From positions 2,623,501-2,687,500 of the forward strand of contig NZ_CP080545.1 of assembly GCF_019550795.1 (NCBI RefSeq): 64,000 bases of DNA, given 5' to 3'. Within the stretch, counting starts at the first letter, position 1, and each line of letters begins with the position of its first letter. Below, piece after piece: positions 41,723 to 51,184 of this stretch. The stretch comes from Paenibacillus sp. sptzw28. GTDB taxonomy: Bacteria; Bacillota; Bacilli; Paenibacillales; Paenibacillaceae. Made by a program: the position numbers and the translations under genes. Below the pieces are notes generated by a model. That model saw nothing but the letters and a program-made list of their open reading frames with translations, was not told the origin of the DNA and searched no databases.

Positions 41723-44041
41723 ATGATAAGCGAATTGAAATTCAAATGGGGCGGCCGCTTCCGGCCTGCATCGGGAAGCCGCGGCAAGCATTACCGGAAA
41801 AGCCTGATCTTGATTTTATTCGTCTCAGGCATTCCGGGTCTTATCATAGGCGCCATTGTATACTTTTGGGCGGGCGGCCGAATTGAAAGCGAGCTGCACC
41901 AGCTGCACAACCGGCAAATCGAGCAGCGGGCTCATGATTTCGATGTGCAGCTGACCAACCTGGAAATGACGGCTGCCCACTGGGCATTCGATCCGCAGTT
42001 CGATTACAGCCTCAGCGGGTTCGACTTTATCGCCGGTTACGAGAAATCGCGGGATTTAACGAAAACACTGCTTGTGATGCAGGGTTCTAACACGCTGACC
42101 AAACGTGTCGAGATGTATGTTCAGGATGGCCGTCATATTTTGTTTAATCCGGAGTACGGTGTGGTGGAGCAGCCTGGTGCGGTGAAGCGTTACGAGGAAT
42201 TGCTGAATTCCGGCTCCTCGATGTATTGGCGCTTGTGGGCGTTCGATCCGAGCCGCCCCGAAAGTAAGGATTTAACGCTTGTACATAAGATTCCGGGCGG
42301 GAGCATGCCGGCGGCGGGGGCCATAATCATCCGGCTTGATCAGGCAAAGATGAGCGGACTTCTCAAATCGATGTCGCCTTACGATGACGGGAAAACGTTT
42401 CTTTTCCACGAGTCGGGAAGCCTGATTGCATCCGAGAACGGCAGCAGCGAGTTTATGCGAAGCCTTCAAGCACAAATTGCCTCATACGGAAAAGGCCAAG
42501 GATTGTTTTATTTCGATTGGAATCATGTGACCTACTCGGTCTCTTATGGTACGTTTACCAGAATCGGAAGCGACTGGATGTACGTCTCGGCTGCGCCGAT
42601 AACGGCAATTACCGCACCGGTCCTCATTATATCCAAAGTGATTTTGTTCGTCAGCACGGCCGTTCTGCTGCTCGCGCTGGTCTTGGCGTGGCTCGCCTCG
42701 CGAAGCATATACTATCCGATCGAGCGGCTCGTAAGCAGACTGGGCGGCGGGCACCGCCATGAAGACGAATTTATGCTGATCGAGCGGGAATGGACGCATT
42801 TGAACCGGGAAAGCCTCGAGCTTCACAACCGTTTGGAGCATCAGCTTCCCCACGTCAAGGAGAGCTTTCTGCTGCAGCTCATTCAAGGCTATCTTTACGC
42901 CTATTCCGAGCAGGATTTAATCGACCGGATGAGGCTTTACAGGTGGGAAGTGGATGAGAGGCAGTTTGTTATTCTATATATCCGGTTTACGGGCTTTACC
43001 CTGCCTGACGGCCGGTTTTCGCAGGGAGACGAAGGGCTGGCAACCTTCGCAGCGGTTAATATTATCGAAGAGCTTGCAGCCGAGAGGTTCAATCAGTCCA
43101 ATGTGCTCAATTTCCACGACTTGTCGGCAGGACTGCTGATAACCACGCGGAAAGACGATTCCTATTTGCAGCCACTTCGCGATTTATGCGATCGGATAAC
43201 ACAGGCGATCAATCATATCCTGCACATGCATGTGACGATAGCTGTCAGTAATCCCACGCCTTCAATCTCACGCATTCCGCTGCTGTTCGAGGAAGCGAAG
43301 CTGGCGGTCAGCTACCGCATTTTCGACAATGACAATCAGCTGATCGATATGGATCGGGTGAATTCCGCCGAGGATGCGCAGGAGCCCCGATATCCGTTTG
43401 CTCAGGAACGCGATATCATTCAATCGATGCGGGTGGGCAGAATGGCAGAGACCGAATCCCATCTTTGCGAATTTCTGAAAGCGCTGTCGGTAAACGGCGC
43501 GAAGGAGATCGACGTCCAGCAGGGGATGCTTCACCTGCTCGGGAGCATCCAGCATGCGATACTCATCTCCGGCATCAATCCGAACCGTTTGTTCAAAGGG
43601 GCGAATATGTATGAGCTTCTGTCCCAGATCAGGGAGCCCGAACGGATCCTCGCCTGGTTCAGGGATAAAGTTATCCGTCCCTTCATGCGCGAGCTTGATG
43701 AGCGCTCAGGCGCTCAGGTGAAGCGGATGGTCGAGGAGACGATGATCTATATACAGCAAAATTTCATGCGGGATATCTCTTTGGATAACTGCGCCGACCT
43801 TACCGGGACAAATCCGTATTTTCTCAGCAAGACGTTCAAGCAGGTAACCGGCAAAAATTTTATCGACTATTTGACCGAGCTTCGCATGGAGCGGGCGAAG
43901 GAGCTCCTTCGTGAATCGGAGCTGAAGATCAATGACGTTGCGGTAACGGTCGGCTACCAGCACAGCTATTTCAATCGGATATTCCGCAAGCAGGAGGGCA
44001 TGACGCCAACCCAGTACCGTGAGCTCAGCCGGGCCAATTGA
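41723..44041 (+). CDS. Membrane-bound Cache/AraC-type transcriptional regulator
   Basis: A 772-residue one-component regulator. A first membrane helix (SLILILFVSGIPGLIIGAIV, about 27-46) and a second near 300-325 enclose an extracellular sensor of the Cache type. A cytoplasmic linker with a GGDEF-degenerate-like or YesN-type middle (SYRIFDNDNQLIDMDRVNSA) follows, then a C-terminal AraC/XylS pair of helix-turn-helix motifs (ISLDNCADLTGTNPYFLSKT, then INDVAVTVGYQHSYFNRIF). In Paenibacillus these proteins usually sit beside the ABC importer they activate, as here. It likely senses a released oligosaccharide and switches on 37819-47600. Confidence 0.88.
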   Translation: MISELKFKWGGRFRPASGSRGKHYRKSLILILFVSGIPGLIIGAIVYFWAGGRIESELHQLHNRQIEQRAHDFDVQLTNLEMTAAHWAFDPQFDYSLSGFDFIAGYEKSRDLTKTLLVMQGSNTLTKRVEMYVQDGRHILFNPEYGVVEQPGAVKRYEELLNSGSSMYWRLWAFDPSRPESKDLTLVHKIPGGSMPAAGAIIIRLDQAKMSGLLKSMSPYDDGKTFLFHESGSLIASENGSSEFMRSLQAQIASYGKGQGLFYFDWNHVTYSVSYGTFTRIGSDWMYVSAAPITAITAPVLIISKVILFVSTAVLLLALVLAWLASRSIYYPIERLVSRLGGGHRHEDEFMLIEREWTHLNRESLELHNRLEHQLPHVKESFLLQLIQGYLYAYSEQDLIDRMRLYRWEVDERQFVILYIRFTGFTLPDGRFSQGDEGLATFAAVNIIEELAAERFNQSNVLNFHDLSAGLLITTRKDDSYLQPLRDLCDRITQAINHILHMHVTIAVSNPTPSISRIPLLFEEAKLAVSYRIFDNDNQLIDMDRVNSAEDAQEPRYPFAQERDIIQSMRVGRMAETESHLCEFLKALSVNGAKEIDVQQGMLHLLGSIQHAILISGINPNRLFKGANMYELLSQIREPERILAWFRDKVIRPFMRELDERSGAQVKRMVEETMIYIQQNFMRDISLDNCADLTGTNPYFLSKTFKQVTGKNFIDYLTELRMERAKELLRESELKINDVAVTVGYQHSYFNRIFRKQEGMTPTQYRELSRAN

Positions 44042-44238
44042 AGAAGCTCATGGCGCGGAGCAGCGTCGTGGTTTGACGTGTCCCGCCGGATTGATTCGGG
44101 AGCTGCAAAAAAGTGCGAACAAATCAAAAAATGACAATAGATGGATGCAGATGCGGCAAAAATGTGCAATTGCGGGCAAAAGGCCGCTCTTCTATCATGA
44201 GATTGATCAAGTCTCATTATAGGGGAGTGGGCTTTCAA

Positions 44239-46860
44239 ATGACTGATTTTCCCGTCATCAGCCTGCGCGGACTTACGCTTGATAAGCCGCTTGCAGGCGG
44301 AATCACCTGGGGAGTGCCATGGGAGGAAGGCGTGCTGCAGCGGAGCGATTCGCTTACAATGATAAGCGGCTCGGGCGCCGCTGTTCCGCTGCAGAGCTGG
44401 CCCGCGGCTTATTGGCCTGACGGCAGCGTCAAATGGTCGGCCCATGCGGCGGTTTGTCCGGAAGCCGGTGCATCCGATTACCGCCTATCCAAGGGCGACC
44501 CTGCGCAGAGTGCTGCACCTGTTTCCGTCGTGGAGACCGCATATCAGATAGTCGTCGATACGGGACGTATTGTGTGCACGCTTAATAAGCAAGGCGCTGA
44601 TCTCATTGCCGCTATAACCTGCGGCGGCACCGAGATCTGCAGCGGCGGCCGGCTCGTCGCCGTCAAGGAGGAGCAGTTCATAACCAGCGGAGGCAGGACG
44701 CTTAAGGAAACCTCTTTTCGGAGCAGGATTCACTCTGTCAAGGTCGAGCAGAGCGGTCCGGTGCGCAGTGTAATCAAATTCGACGGGAGACATGCTGCTT
44801 CGGAAGGCTCCGGGGCGGAATGGCTGCCTTTCTCGCTGCGTCTGTATTTCTATGCGGGAGAAGGGCGGATCAAGGCCGTTCACACGCTATTCTATGACGG
44901 CAATCCGCATGAGGATTTTATCAAGGGAGTCGGGATCGCCTTTACCGTTCCGATGAGGGGGAGCTTGTACAACCGTCACGTACGGTTTGCCGGGGACGAT
45001 GGTTTTTTCACGGAATCACCCAAATCGCTGCAAACGCGGAGAACTAAGGGCCGGTATTCCGATCTCCATACCCGGCAGGCAGACGGCGGGAAGGTGGCCT
45101 TTAACCGGGATGAGGACTCTTCGTTTCTCAGTCTGCTGGAGGAATCGGCAGTATGGGACGATTTCAAGCTCGTACAGGAATCATCGGGGCAGTTCCGGGT
45201 CTCCAAGCGTACGAAGCAGGAATGCTGCTGGCTGAAGGCCGCTTCGGGACGCAGAGCGGGCGGCCTCGGTTATGTGGGCGGCGAAGGAGGAGGTCTTGCC
45301 GCCGGTCTAAGGAATTTCTGGCAGAAGCATCCCGCATCCATTAATATCACAGGTGCGGCACAGAATCAGGCGGATCTGACAGTGTGGTTCTGGTCGCCGG
45401 ACTGCCAGGCGATGGACATGCGCCATTACGATACGTTGACGCATGTGGAATCGGCCTATGAAGGCGCGGTGGAAATGCGTGCGACACCTTATGGCGTCGC
45501 TAACACCAGCGAGATCAGTATTTGGTGCGAGCCCCGAACGCCGGATTTAGACGCACTGAACGAAATGGTGCGGCGGACGCAGGAGCCGGCCCTCCTTGTT
45601 TGCGAACCGGAGCATTATTATAAGACGCGGGCATTCGGATACTGGAGCCTGCCCGAGAGGAACACACCGGTAAAAGCCTATTTGGAAGATAGGCTGGAAG
45701 GCATTATCGCCTTTTACCAAAGCGAGGTAGAGCAGAGGGACTGGTACGGCTTCTGGGATTACGGCGACTTTATGCACAGTTACGACCCGGTCCGACACGT
45801 ATGGAACTACGATTTGGGCGGCTGTGCATGGCAAAATACGGAGCTTGCACCGAATATGTGGCTGTGGTACATGTTCCTGCGTTCCGGCCGAGCGGATATC
45901 TTCCGTTTGGCTGAAGCGATGACCCGGCACACGAGCGAGGTGGACGTCTATCATTTCGGCGAATATGCGGGACTGGGCTCCCGGCATAACGTGGTCCATT
46001 GGGGCTGCGGCTGCAAGGAGGCGCGCATCGGAATGGCGGGGCTTCACCGGTACTATTATTATTTGACGGCCGACGAGAGAATCGGCGATATCATGGATGA
46101 GGTCAAGGACTCGGACTTCACAACGGTAAATATCGATCCGATGCGGGCTTATTTTCCCAAAGACGAGCACCCGACTCATATTCGTGTAGGTCCCGATTGG
46201 GCGGCTTTCAGCTCGAACTGGATGACGCGTTGGGAGCGCTTCGAAGACAAGGTTTACCGCGACAAAATACTGGTTGGCCTGGACTGCATCAAGAGGGCGC
46301 GGTTCAGGCTATTATCGGGGCCAACTTATGGTTACGACCCAACAAGCGGCAAGCTCTCACCGATGGGAGATGACAATTGGGGACGGCATTTGGCAATCTG
46401 CATGGGCGGTCCACAGGTGTGGTTTGAGCTTGCAATGATGCTGAGGGACCCGGAGTGGGAGGATATGCTGGCCGAATTCGGCGTGTTCTATAATTTGCCC
46501 CGGGAAGAGAAGGAGAAGGCGACCGGCGGAGCGATCAGCCACGACAGCTTCCACCACCCCGTTCTTTCAACTGGAATTGCCGCATTTGGAGCTTATTACA
46601 AGAACGATAAGCGGACGGCCGAGCTGGTATGGTCGATTCTGCTGGAAAACGCATATGCCCGGATCAATTTACAGGAAGAGGCTGCAGATCGGCGCTATAT
46701 GGCTCCCCTTAAGGAGATACCTTGGATAAATACAAATGAGGCGGCGCAGTGGTCGCTAAATACGATTATAAGCCTTGAATTGATAGGGGGCTTCATCCCC
46801 GAACGGCTGGAGCAGGATGACCTTGCTGCGATACCCGCGGCGGCGGAAAGGCAGGGCTAA
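44239..46860 (+). CDS. Exo-rhamnogalacturonan lyase-like protein (PL26, RIFT-barrel)
   Basis: An 873-residue protein without a signal peptide. The start TLDKPLAGGITWGVPWEEGV with SWPAAYWPDGSVKWSAHA is characteristic of the PcRGLX/RIFT-barrel family; the middle and C-terminal parts (WYGFWDYGDFMHSYDPVRHV, HWGCGCKEARIGMAGLHRYY) belong to an (alpha/alpha)6 toroid. Characterised members cleave rhamnogalacturonan-I from the end by beta-elimination. Lack of a signal suggests it works on imported oligosaccharides. I chose ATG 44239 after AGGGGAG; an in-frame start at 44113 falls in unrelated sequence. The activity is a family inference. Confidence 0.75.
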   Translation: MTDFPVISLRGLTLDKPLAGGITWGVPWEEGVLQRSDSLTMISGSGAAVPLQSWPAAYWPDGSVKWSAHAAVCPEAGASDYRLSKGDPAQSAAPVSVVETAYQIVVDTGRIVCTLNKQGADLIAAITCGGTEICSGGRLVAVKEEQFITSGGRTLKETSFRSRIHSVKVEQSGPVRSVIKFDGRHAASEGSGAEWLPFSLRLYFYAGEGRIKAVHTLFYDGNPHEDFIKGVGIAFTVPMRGSLYNRHVRFAGDDGFFTESPKSLQTRRTKGRYSDLHTRQADGGKVAFNRDEDSSFLSLLEESAVWDDFKLVQESSGQFRVSKRTKQECCWLKAASGRRAGGLGYVGGEGGGLAAGLRNFWQKHPASINITGAAQNQADLTVWFWSPDCQAMDMRHYDTLTHVESAYEGAVEMRATPYGVANTSEISIWCEPRTPDLDALNEMVRRTQEPALLVCEPEHYYKTRAFGYWSLPERNTPVKAYLEDRLEGIIAFYQSEVEQRDWYGFWDYGDFMHSYDPVRHVWNYDLGGCAWQNTELAPNMWLWYMFLRSGRADIFRLAEAMTRHTSEVDVYHFGEYAGLGSRHNVVHWGCGCKEARIGMAGLHRYYYYLTADERIGDIMDEVKDSDFTTVNIDPMRAYFPKDEHPTHIRVGPDWAAFSSNWMTRWERFEDKVYRDKILVGLDCIKRARFRLLSGPTYGYDPTSGKLSPMGDDNWGRHLAICMGGPQVWFELAMMLRDPEWEDMLAEFGVFYNLPREEKEKATGGAISHDSFHHPVLSTGIAAFGAYYKNDKRTAELVWSILLENAYARINLQEEAADRRYMAPLKEIPWINTNEAAQWSLNTIISLELIGGFIPERLEQDDLAAIPAAAERQG

Positions 46861-46922
46861 CCTAAGGGGAAATCCGTTGTGCAATTATTCATTATCATTA
46901 CAGGCGAAGTGGAGGAAAACGG

Positions 46923-47600
46923 ATGAGCCTAGAAGGGGAAGGGTGGACGCTCATTTATAATAACCCGCTCGCATGTCCCGAGGATGTTAGTTCGTTCCGA
47001 ATGGAAGGAGATGCAGCGGTTTCGTTTCCGCTTGGCCGAATGCGGCTTGAGAGCAAACTTCGGCCGGGAGAAGAAGGCATGTCCAATTTCGTATTCTGGT
47101 GTTCCGAGACCTTCCCTTCAGATCTGGCGATCGAGTGGGAGTTCAGGGCTCTCCAGGAACCCGGTCTGGCCATGTTGTTCTTCGCTGCGGCGGGGATAGG
47201 CGGGCAGGATTTGTTTGACTCGGGGCTGTCTCTGAGAACCGGTGAGTACGGGCAGTATCATTCGGGCGATATGAATGCGTTTCATATGTCGTATTTTCGC
47301 AGGCGGTGGACAGAGGAACGGCAGTTTCACACCTGCAATTTGCGCAAAAGTCATGGGTTTCATCTTGTGGCGCAGGGCGGCGATCCGATCCCGGACGTAT
47401 CCGATTCGGCTGAATCATACAAGCTCCTCATCGTAAAGCTCGGACGGCGGATCGGCCTCCAGATAAACGACCTGCCGATATTCTCATGGGAGGACAACGA
47501 CAGATCGTTCGGTCCGCCTCTGGCCGAAGGGAAGCTCGGCTTCCGCCAAATGTCGCCGCTCATCGCCGAATACGCTAACCTGAAGGTATATGGACGATAA
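46923..47600 (+). CDS. DUF1961 family protein (YesU-like)
   Basis: A 225-residue beta-sandwich protein resembling YesU of the Bacillus rhamnogalacturonan (yes) operon. Recognisable parts are EGWTLIYNNPLACPEDVSSF, FWCSETFPSDLAIEWEFRAL, QYHSGDMNAFHMSYFRR and HGFHLVAQGGDPIPDV. Related proteins include enzymes cleaving rhamnose-glucuronate linkages, so a pectin-side-chain role is plausible, but DUF1961 activity is not firmly known. No signal peptide, so it is cytoplasmic. It lies 62 nt after the PL26-like gene and probably shares its transcript; a weak terminator follows. Confidence 0.8.
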   Translation: MSLEGEGWTLIYNNPLACPEDVSSFRMEGDAAVSFPLGRMRLESKLRPGEEGMSNFVFWCSETFPSDLAIEWEFRALQEPGLAMLFFAAAGIGGQDLFDSGLSLRTGEYGQYHSGDMNAFHMSYFRRRWTEERQFHTCNLRKSHGFHLVAQGGDPIPDVSDSAESYKLLIVKLGRRIGLQINDLPIFSWEDNDRSFGPPLAEGKLGFRQMSPLIAEYANLKVYGR

Positions 47601-47645
47601 TTCTGTAGAAATTTTAATTAACGCGCGAGTTCGCTTTGCTTACTG

Positions 47646-47670
47646 GGCTCCCGGCTTAGATGCCGGGGCC
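47646..47670 (+). terminator. Weak Rho-independent terminator after the DUF1961 gene
   Basis: GGCTCCCGGC and GCCGGGGCC pair over 9 bp with one bulged T and a 6-nt loop; only TCTTT follows. Confidence 0.5.
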
Positions 47671-47697
47671 TCTTTGTCGTTCAGCGAGCGCCAGGCA

Positions 47698-47726
47698 TTG
47701 CAATTAAGCTTTTACATGATTATAAT
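47698..47726 (+). promoter_or_regulatory. Sigma-A promoter of tagO
   Basis: TTGCAA (47698-47703), a 17-nt spacer and a perfect TATAAT (47721-47726). The start codon is about 80 nt downstream. Confidence 0.75.
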
Positions 47727-47805
47727 TTCCAATAGTTGCGGCTTTTTATTGAATTCACAGGACGCAGGACGTACGGAACCTCAAACCCGTTTACAAGGAG
47801 GATGT

Positions 47806-48768
47806 ATGAGTTATATAGCAGCGTTTATCTCCGCAATTGTTATTGTCATAGTACTTATTCCGCCGCTTCGGACGCTGGCGCTTAAAATAGGTTTTGTAGA
47901 CAAGCCCCAGTCCAGCAATGAACGAAAGATTCATCGGGAGCCGATCCCATTGACGGCAGGTATTGCGATCTTTGCGGCATTTGTCGTCTTGTACTTGATT
48001 TTTGTGCACGATAACTGGGCGAAATCGGGTGCAATCCTTGGAGGAGGCTTATTGATTCTTGTAATCGGCCTCGTCGACGATTGGTACAAAACGCACGGCA
48101 AGGAGTTTCCTGCGCTGCCGAAGTTTGTTGTGCAGATGGGCGCCGCCGTACTTGTTTATGCTTCGGGCATTGTGTTCAGCGGGTTCGAGAATCCGATAAC
48201 AGGCAGTTATTACGCGCTTCCCGAAGCGCTGCAGTTTCTCTTCACGGTGCTCTGGATATTCGGCGTAACTACCGTCATTAATTTCACAGACGGCATAGAC
48301 GGCCTTGCAAGCGGCCTCTCTGCGATATCGGGCGGAACGCTGCTCGTCGTCGCACTTGTTATGGGCCAGACCGAATCCGCGATGATGGCGACAATACTGG
48401 TTGGCGCAGCGCTCGGGTATCTGAAGTTCAACAAACCGCCCGCCAAGGTGTTTATGGGTGATGCGGGGGCGACCTTCCTTGGCTTTATCCTGGCGGTCAT
48501 CGCACTTGACGGGGCCTTCAAACAGGCGACGGTTATTTCGTTATTTATCCCGGTCTTAGCGCTAAGCGTGCCGATCCTTGACAATGTCCGCGTCGTTATA
48601 AGCCGTCTTATAAAGGGTGTTCCGGTGTACAAGGCCGATGCTTCCCAGGCGCACTACGTGCTGCTGAAAACCGGCATGAAGCCTGTTCAGGTCGTTTCAT
48701 TTCTATATCTTATCAATATTTGCACAGGTCTTTTCTCGATTATTTTGTTATTGATTAGTAATGGATAA
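47806..48768 (+). CDS. tagO: UDP-GlcNAc:undecaprenyl-phosphate GlcNAc-1-phosphate transferase (TagO/WecA-like)
   Basis: A 320-residue membrane enzyme of the MraY/WecA family with ten or eleven helices. It adds GlcNAc-1-phosphate to undecaprenyl phosphate, starting wall teichoic acid or another surface polymer. Catalytic blocks are VDKPQSSNERKIHREPIPLT near the N-terminus, LVIGLVDDWYKTHG (Asp-Asp pair), VINFTDGIDGLASGLSAISG and VFMGDAGATFLGFIL. The ATG at 47806 follows AAGGAGG; a longer in-frame reading from 47590 crosses the promoter. Own promoter; a tRNA gene follows. Confidence 0.9.
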   Translation: MSYIAAFISAIVIVIVLIPPLRTLALKIGFVDKPQSSNERKIHREPIPLTAGIAIFAAFVVLYLIFVHDNWAKSGAILGGGLLILVIGLVDDWYKTHGKEFPALPKFVVQMGAAVLVYASGIVFSGFENPITGSYYALPEALQFLFTVLWIFGVTTVINFTDGIDGLASGLSAISGGTLLVVALVMGQTESAMMATILVGAALGYLKFNKPPAKVFMGDAGATFLGFILAVIALDGAFKQATVISLFIPVLALSVPILDNVRVVISRLIKGVPVYKADASQAHYVLLKTGMKPVQVVSFLYLINICTGLFSIILLLISNG

Positions 48769-48776
48769 ATTTAATA

Positions 48777-48805
48777 TTGACTTATAGCGATCAAAACGGT
48801 ATAGT
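48777..48805 (+). promoter_or_regulatory. Sigma-A promoter of the second tRNA-Leu
   Basis: TTGACT (48777-48782), a 17-nt spacer and TATAGT (48800-48805), about 50 nt before the tRNA. Confidence 0.75.
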
Positions 48806-48856
48806 ATTGGATATTGAGCACAAAATCACTTTCTAAATGATTTTGACGCTAAATGT

Positions 48857-48943
48857 GCGGTCGTGGCGGAATTGGCAGACGCGCTAGATTCAGGTTCTAG
48901 TGGTGTAACAGCCGTGGAGGTTCGAGTCCTCTCGACCGCACCA
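48857..48943 (+). tRNA. tRNA-Leu (anticodon CAG), second identical copy
   Basis: All 87 nt, including the encoded CCA, match the tRNA at 31174-31260. The flanking sequences, promoters and terminators of the two copies are unrelated. Anticodon loop TTCAGGT gives CAG. Confidence 0.97.
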
Positions 48944-48960
48944 ACCATACACATGACAGA

Positions 48961-48987
48961 GGAAAGCCGAACCGGCTTTCCTTTTTT
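48961..48987 (+). terminator. Rho-independent terminator after the second tRNA-Leu
   Basis: GGAAAGCCG and CGGCTTTCC form a 9-bp stem with a 3-nt loop, followed by six T. Confidence 0.9.
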
Positions 48988-49010
48988 GTTGTAGTATTTC
49001 GGCCGCGGCT

Positions 49011-49772
49011 TCAACGGAGCAGAATGTAATTTCTCACCCCGGAAGCGATGGCGTCGGCAATTTCAAGCTGTTTACGGGGATCGGTCATCATCTGCCTGTC
49101 CCCTTCATTACTTATAAAACCTATCTCGACAATGACTGACGGCTGTTTCACGACATTGAGCAAGTAATACGGTTTTCCTACTTTCGGCAAACGAAATATA
49201 TGCTGCTGACGGTTCAGTGCATCTTGGATCAGGAAGGCAAGCAGCGCGCTTTCCCCTTCCTGCTGATGAAGGACGAGCGGACCGCGGTGCTTCTCGTCCT
49301 TCGCCCAGTTGACATGAAGGCTAACCAGAACCTGGGTCTGAATTTCGTCAGGCAACCCGCCGCGCTGCGACAAGTCGCGTTGATGTCTTGAACGGGTCCG
49401 GGCCCAGCGGTTGTCATCGCTCAGTGCATAATCGCTGTTACGGTTAAGAATCGAGCTGATTCCTTTGCTGTTAAGCAGAAGATACAGTTTCTTGCCAATC
49501 GCAAGATTGATATCCTTCTCAAGAAGCTCGTTATGATGGGAACCGCCGTCTATGCCCCCGTGTCCTACATCTATGATGACATCAGACGCAGGCAGCGACC
49601 TCTTGTAATCAAGGGGAGCCGTTGTTGCGTTCAGCTTATGAAAAGACGAAACCGATACGTCATTTGGGGAAGCATGTATGGGAGAACTGCCGGCCCCGCT
49701 GATTGCAATACAAGCGAATATTAGCAGAGCTGAACAATAATAACGATTCCCTGCGGGTAAACGATAGAACAT
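49011..49772 (-). CDS. N-acetylmuramoyl-L-alanine amidase, CwlD-like (Amidase_3)
   Basis: A 253-residue amidase with a signal or anchor segment (YYCSALLIFACIAISGAG) and an Amidase_3 domain. Zinc ligands and catalytic residues are in DVIIDVGHGGIDGG (His), LLEKDINLAIG (Glu), VLVSLHVNWA (His) and PSVIVEIGFISNEGDRQMMT (catalytic Glu). The protein size and the order of motifs fit CwlD, which removes the peptide so that muramic-delta-lactam can form in the spore cortex. I prefer ATG 49772, 9 nt after GGAGGG, to TTG 49778. Another Amidase_3 role in vegetative cells remains possible. Confidence 0.83.
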   Translation of the reverse strand: MFYRLPAGNRYYCSALLIFACIAISGAGSSPIHASPNDVSVSSFHKLNATTAPLDYKRSLPASDVIIDVGHGGIDGGSHHNELLEKDINLAIGKKLYLLLNSKGISSILNRNSDYALSDDNRWARTRSRHQRDLSQRGGLPDEIQTQVLVSLHVNWAKDEKHRGPLVLHQQEGESALLAFLIQDALNRQQHIFRLPKVGKPYYLLNVVKQPSVIVEIGFISNEGDRQMMTDPRKQLEIADAIASGVRNYILLR

Positions 49773-49912
49773 CTGCAATATCCCTCCGTCTGAACATTCT
49801 TCTCTTTATCGTTGCTTGCACCAAGGAAACTCATTCATGTTTGAACAAAAATAATTCCGGGGACACTGATTAAGAGCGGGTTACAGGCAATGGAGAAAGG
49901 GGGAAGCTTCGG

Positions 49913-50110
49913 ATGGCTGAGAAGGGCGATGAATGGGTTAAATACATGACGGAGCGGTTTGTCAATTTCATGGAGATGCCTCAGGAGGTCAGAAAGCAAA
50001 AACGCGAAACAGCCAAGGCGGCTAAAGAGCCCTGGCTGACGAGATGGTTCGGTATTGCGCCTTTCGGGGTTGCTTTATGGTGGCGAACCCGGGGACGGAG
50101 ACAACGATAA
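49913..50110 (+). CDS. YqzE family protein
   Basis: A 65-residue basic protein matching the small YqzE family of Bacillota: EWVKYMTERFVNFMEMPQEV at the N-terminus, an Arg/Lys-rich middle and PWLTRWFGIAPFGVALWW at the C-terminus, which is a short membrane-like segment. Function unknown; in Bacillus it lies near the comG operon, which is not present here. Start ATG about 15 nt after AAGGGGGAA, an imperfect spacing. Confidence 0.75.
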   Translation: MAEKGDEWVKYMTERFVNFMEMPQEVRKQKRETAKAAKEPWLTRWFGIAPFGVALWWRTRGRRQR

Positions 50111-50122
50111 TCGGATCTGCGC

Positions 50123-51019
50123 TTAGCGGTAGAAGCGTCCGCCCCCGGAGATCGTATTGAACGGCACGAAACGGGTACCGCCTTGGTCTTGCTCGAACGC
50201 AACATAGTCGGTTTGATTATTCCACCGGTGATAGCCGATTGTCGGCCAAACGAACAGCACGGTCCCATCGTAGAGCTCGGCCGTAAACCGAATTTCCGCT
50301 TTGCTGTCAAGAAGCTCGGGGAGACGGCTCAGCTGTGTATGAGTGAGCGGGGACTTAGTCAACCATGGCATCCTTTCATACGGGTCGAAAGCTTTATTGA
50401 GATGGGATGAGGAAAGCTTTGTTTCCTCTTCACCGCTTGTAGACTGTGTCGGCCCAAAGGATTGCTTAGTCAGCTGGCGCTCCCATAACTCATTGTTAAT
50501 TGGCAGCGCTTCACCAGACCACGCGTCCAAATAACGGATCTGCCCGTCAGGCGCCGACCATTTCCATACCGCCAGCAAAGGGTGAACATATAACCGCTCC
50601 AGCTTGAGCGGTTTCTTCAGCGCGTCTGAATAAGTATCGAATAAGCCCTGCCGTACCAGCGACTGGTACAGAGTATTCGGATCAAAGGCCGGGTGACTTC
50701 CTACCCCATATTCCCCGAGTGAGAAGCCTCCATTCTCCAATGCGTTAACAATCATATAGCCGACCGGCTTACGGTCAACCGACAATGAAACCAACCAACC
50801 ATGCTGACCGGGACCGATCGGCACAATAACCGGCGCTGCTTTCTTCCACGTCTGGAACTGAGGCTGTGCGGACAGCATCTCGATCCAAGACTGAACGTGT
50901 ATCTCAAGTTTCGATTTCAATTCCTGAGGGATTGCCGGGCTTGTCCCGGCTGCGGCTGAAACCTGACTGCCGGCGAGCAATAACAGCACAGCCGCATATA
51001 GCGGAACCCATTTGCGCAT
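50123..51019 (-). CDS. Secreted protein of unknown function
   Basis: A 298-residue protein with a signal peptide (WVPLYAAVLLLLAGSQVSAA, probable cleavage after VSAA). The mature part has QSWIEMLSAQPQFQTWKKAA, GQHGWLVSLSVDRKPVGYMI and the C-terminal FVWPTIGYHRWNNQTDYVAF. I do not recognise a family. It is about the size of small extracellular sensors or inhibitors that modulate proteases, but no motif supports that. ATG 51019 lies 7 nt after AAGGTGAG; a GTG at 51031 overlaps that site. Confidence 0.72.
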   Translation of the reverse strand: MRKWVPLYAAVLLLLAGSQVSAAAGTSPAIPQELKSKLEIHVQSWIEMLSAQPQFQTWKKAAPVIVPIGPGQHGWLVSLSVDRKPVGYMIVNALENGGFSLGEYGVGSHPAFDPNTLYQSLVRQGLFDTYSDALKKPLKLERLYVHPLLAVWKWSAPDGQIRYLDAWSGEALPINNELWERQLTKQSFGPTQSTSGEEETKLSSSHLNKAFDPYERMPWLTKSPLTHTQLSRLPELLDSKAEIRFTAELYDGTVLFVWPTIGYHRWNNQTDYVAFEQDQGGTRFVPFNTISGGGRFYR

Positions 51020-51184
51020 AAGGCTTCTCACCTTCTTCTTCTTATTGTTGTCGTAACGCCATTGTAACGAAGATGCTCCGAAAAGGGTGTAAGAACCTGT
51101 CGCGATTAAGCGGACAAGTCCGTTCTAATTTTGCCGTATCGATGCGAACCAACGTGCGAAATTATTGTTCGTGTCGCTTTATCG

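Noticed and set aside
31261..48856. tRNA-integrated genomic island
   Set aside because: There is no integrase, and the repeat is a complete tRNA with its own promoter at each end, not a 3' fragment as left by typical integration.
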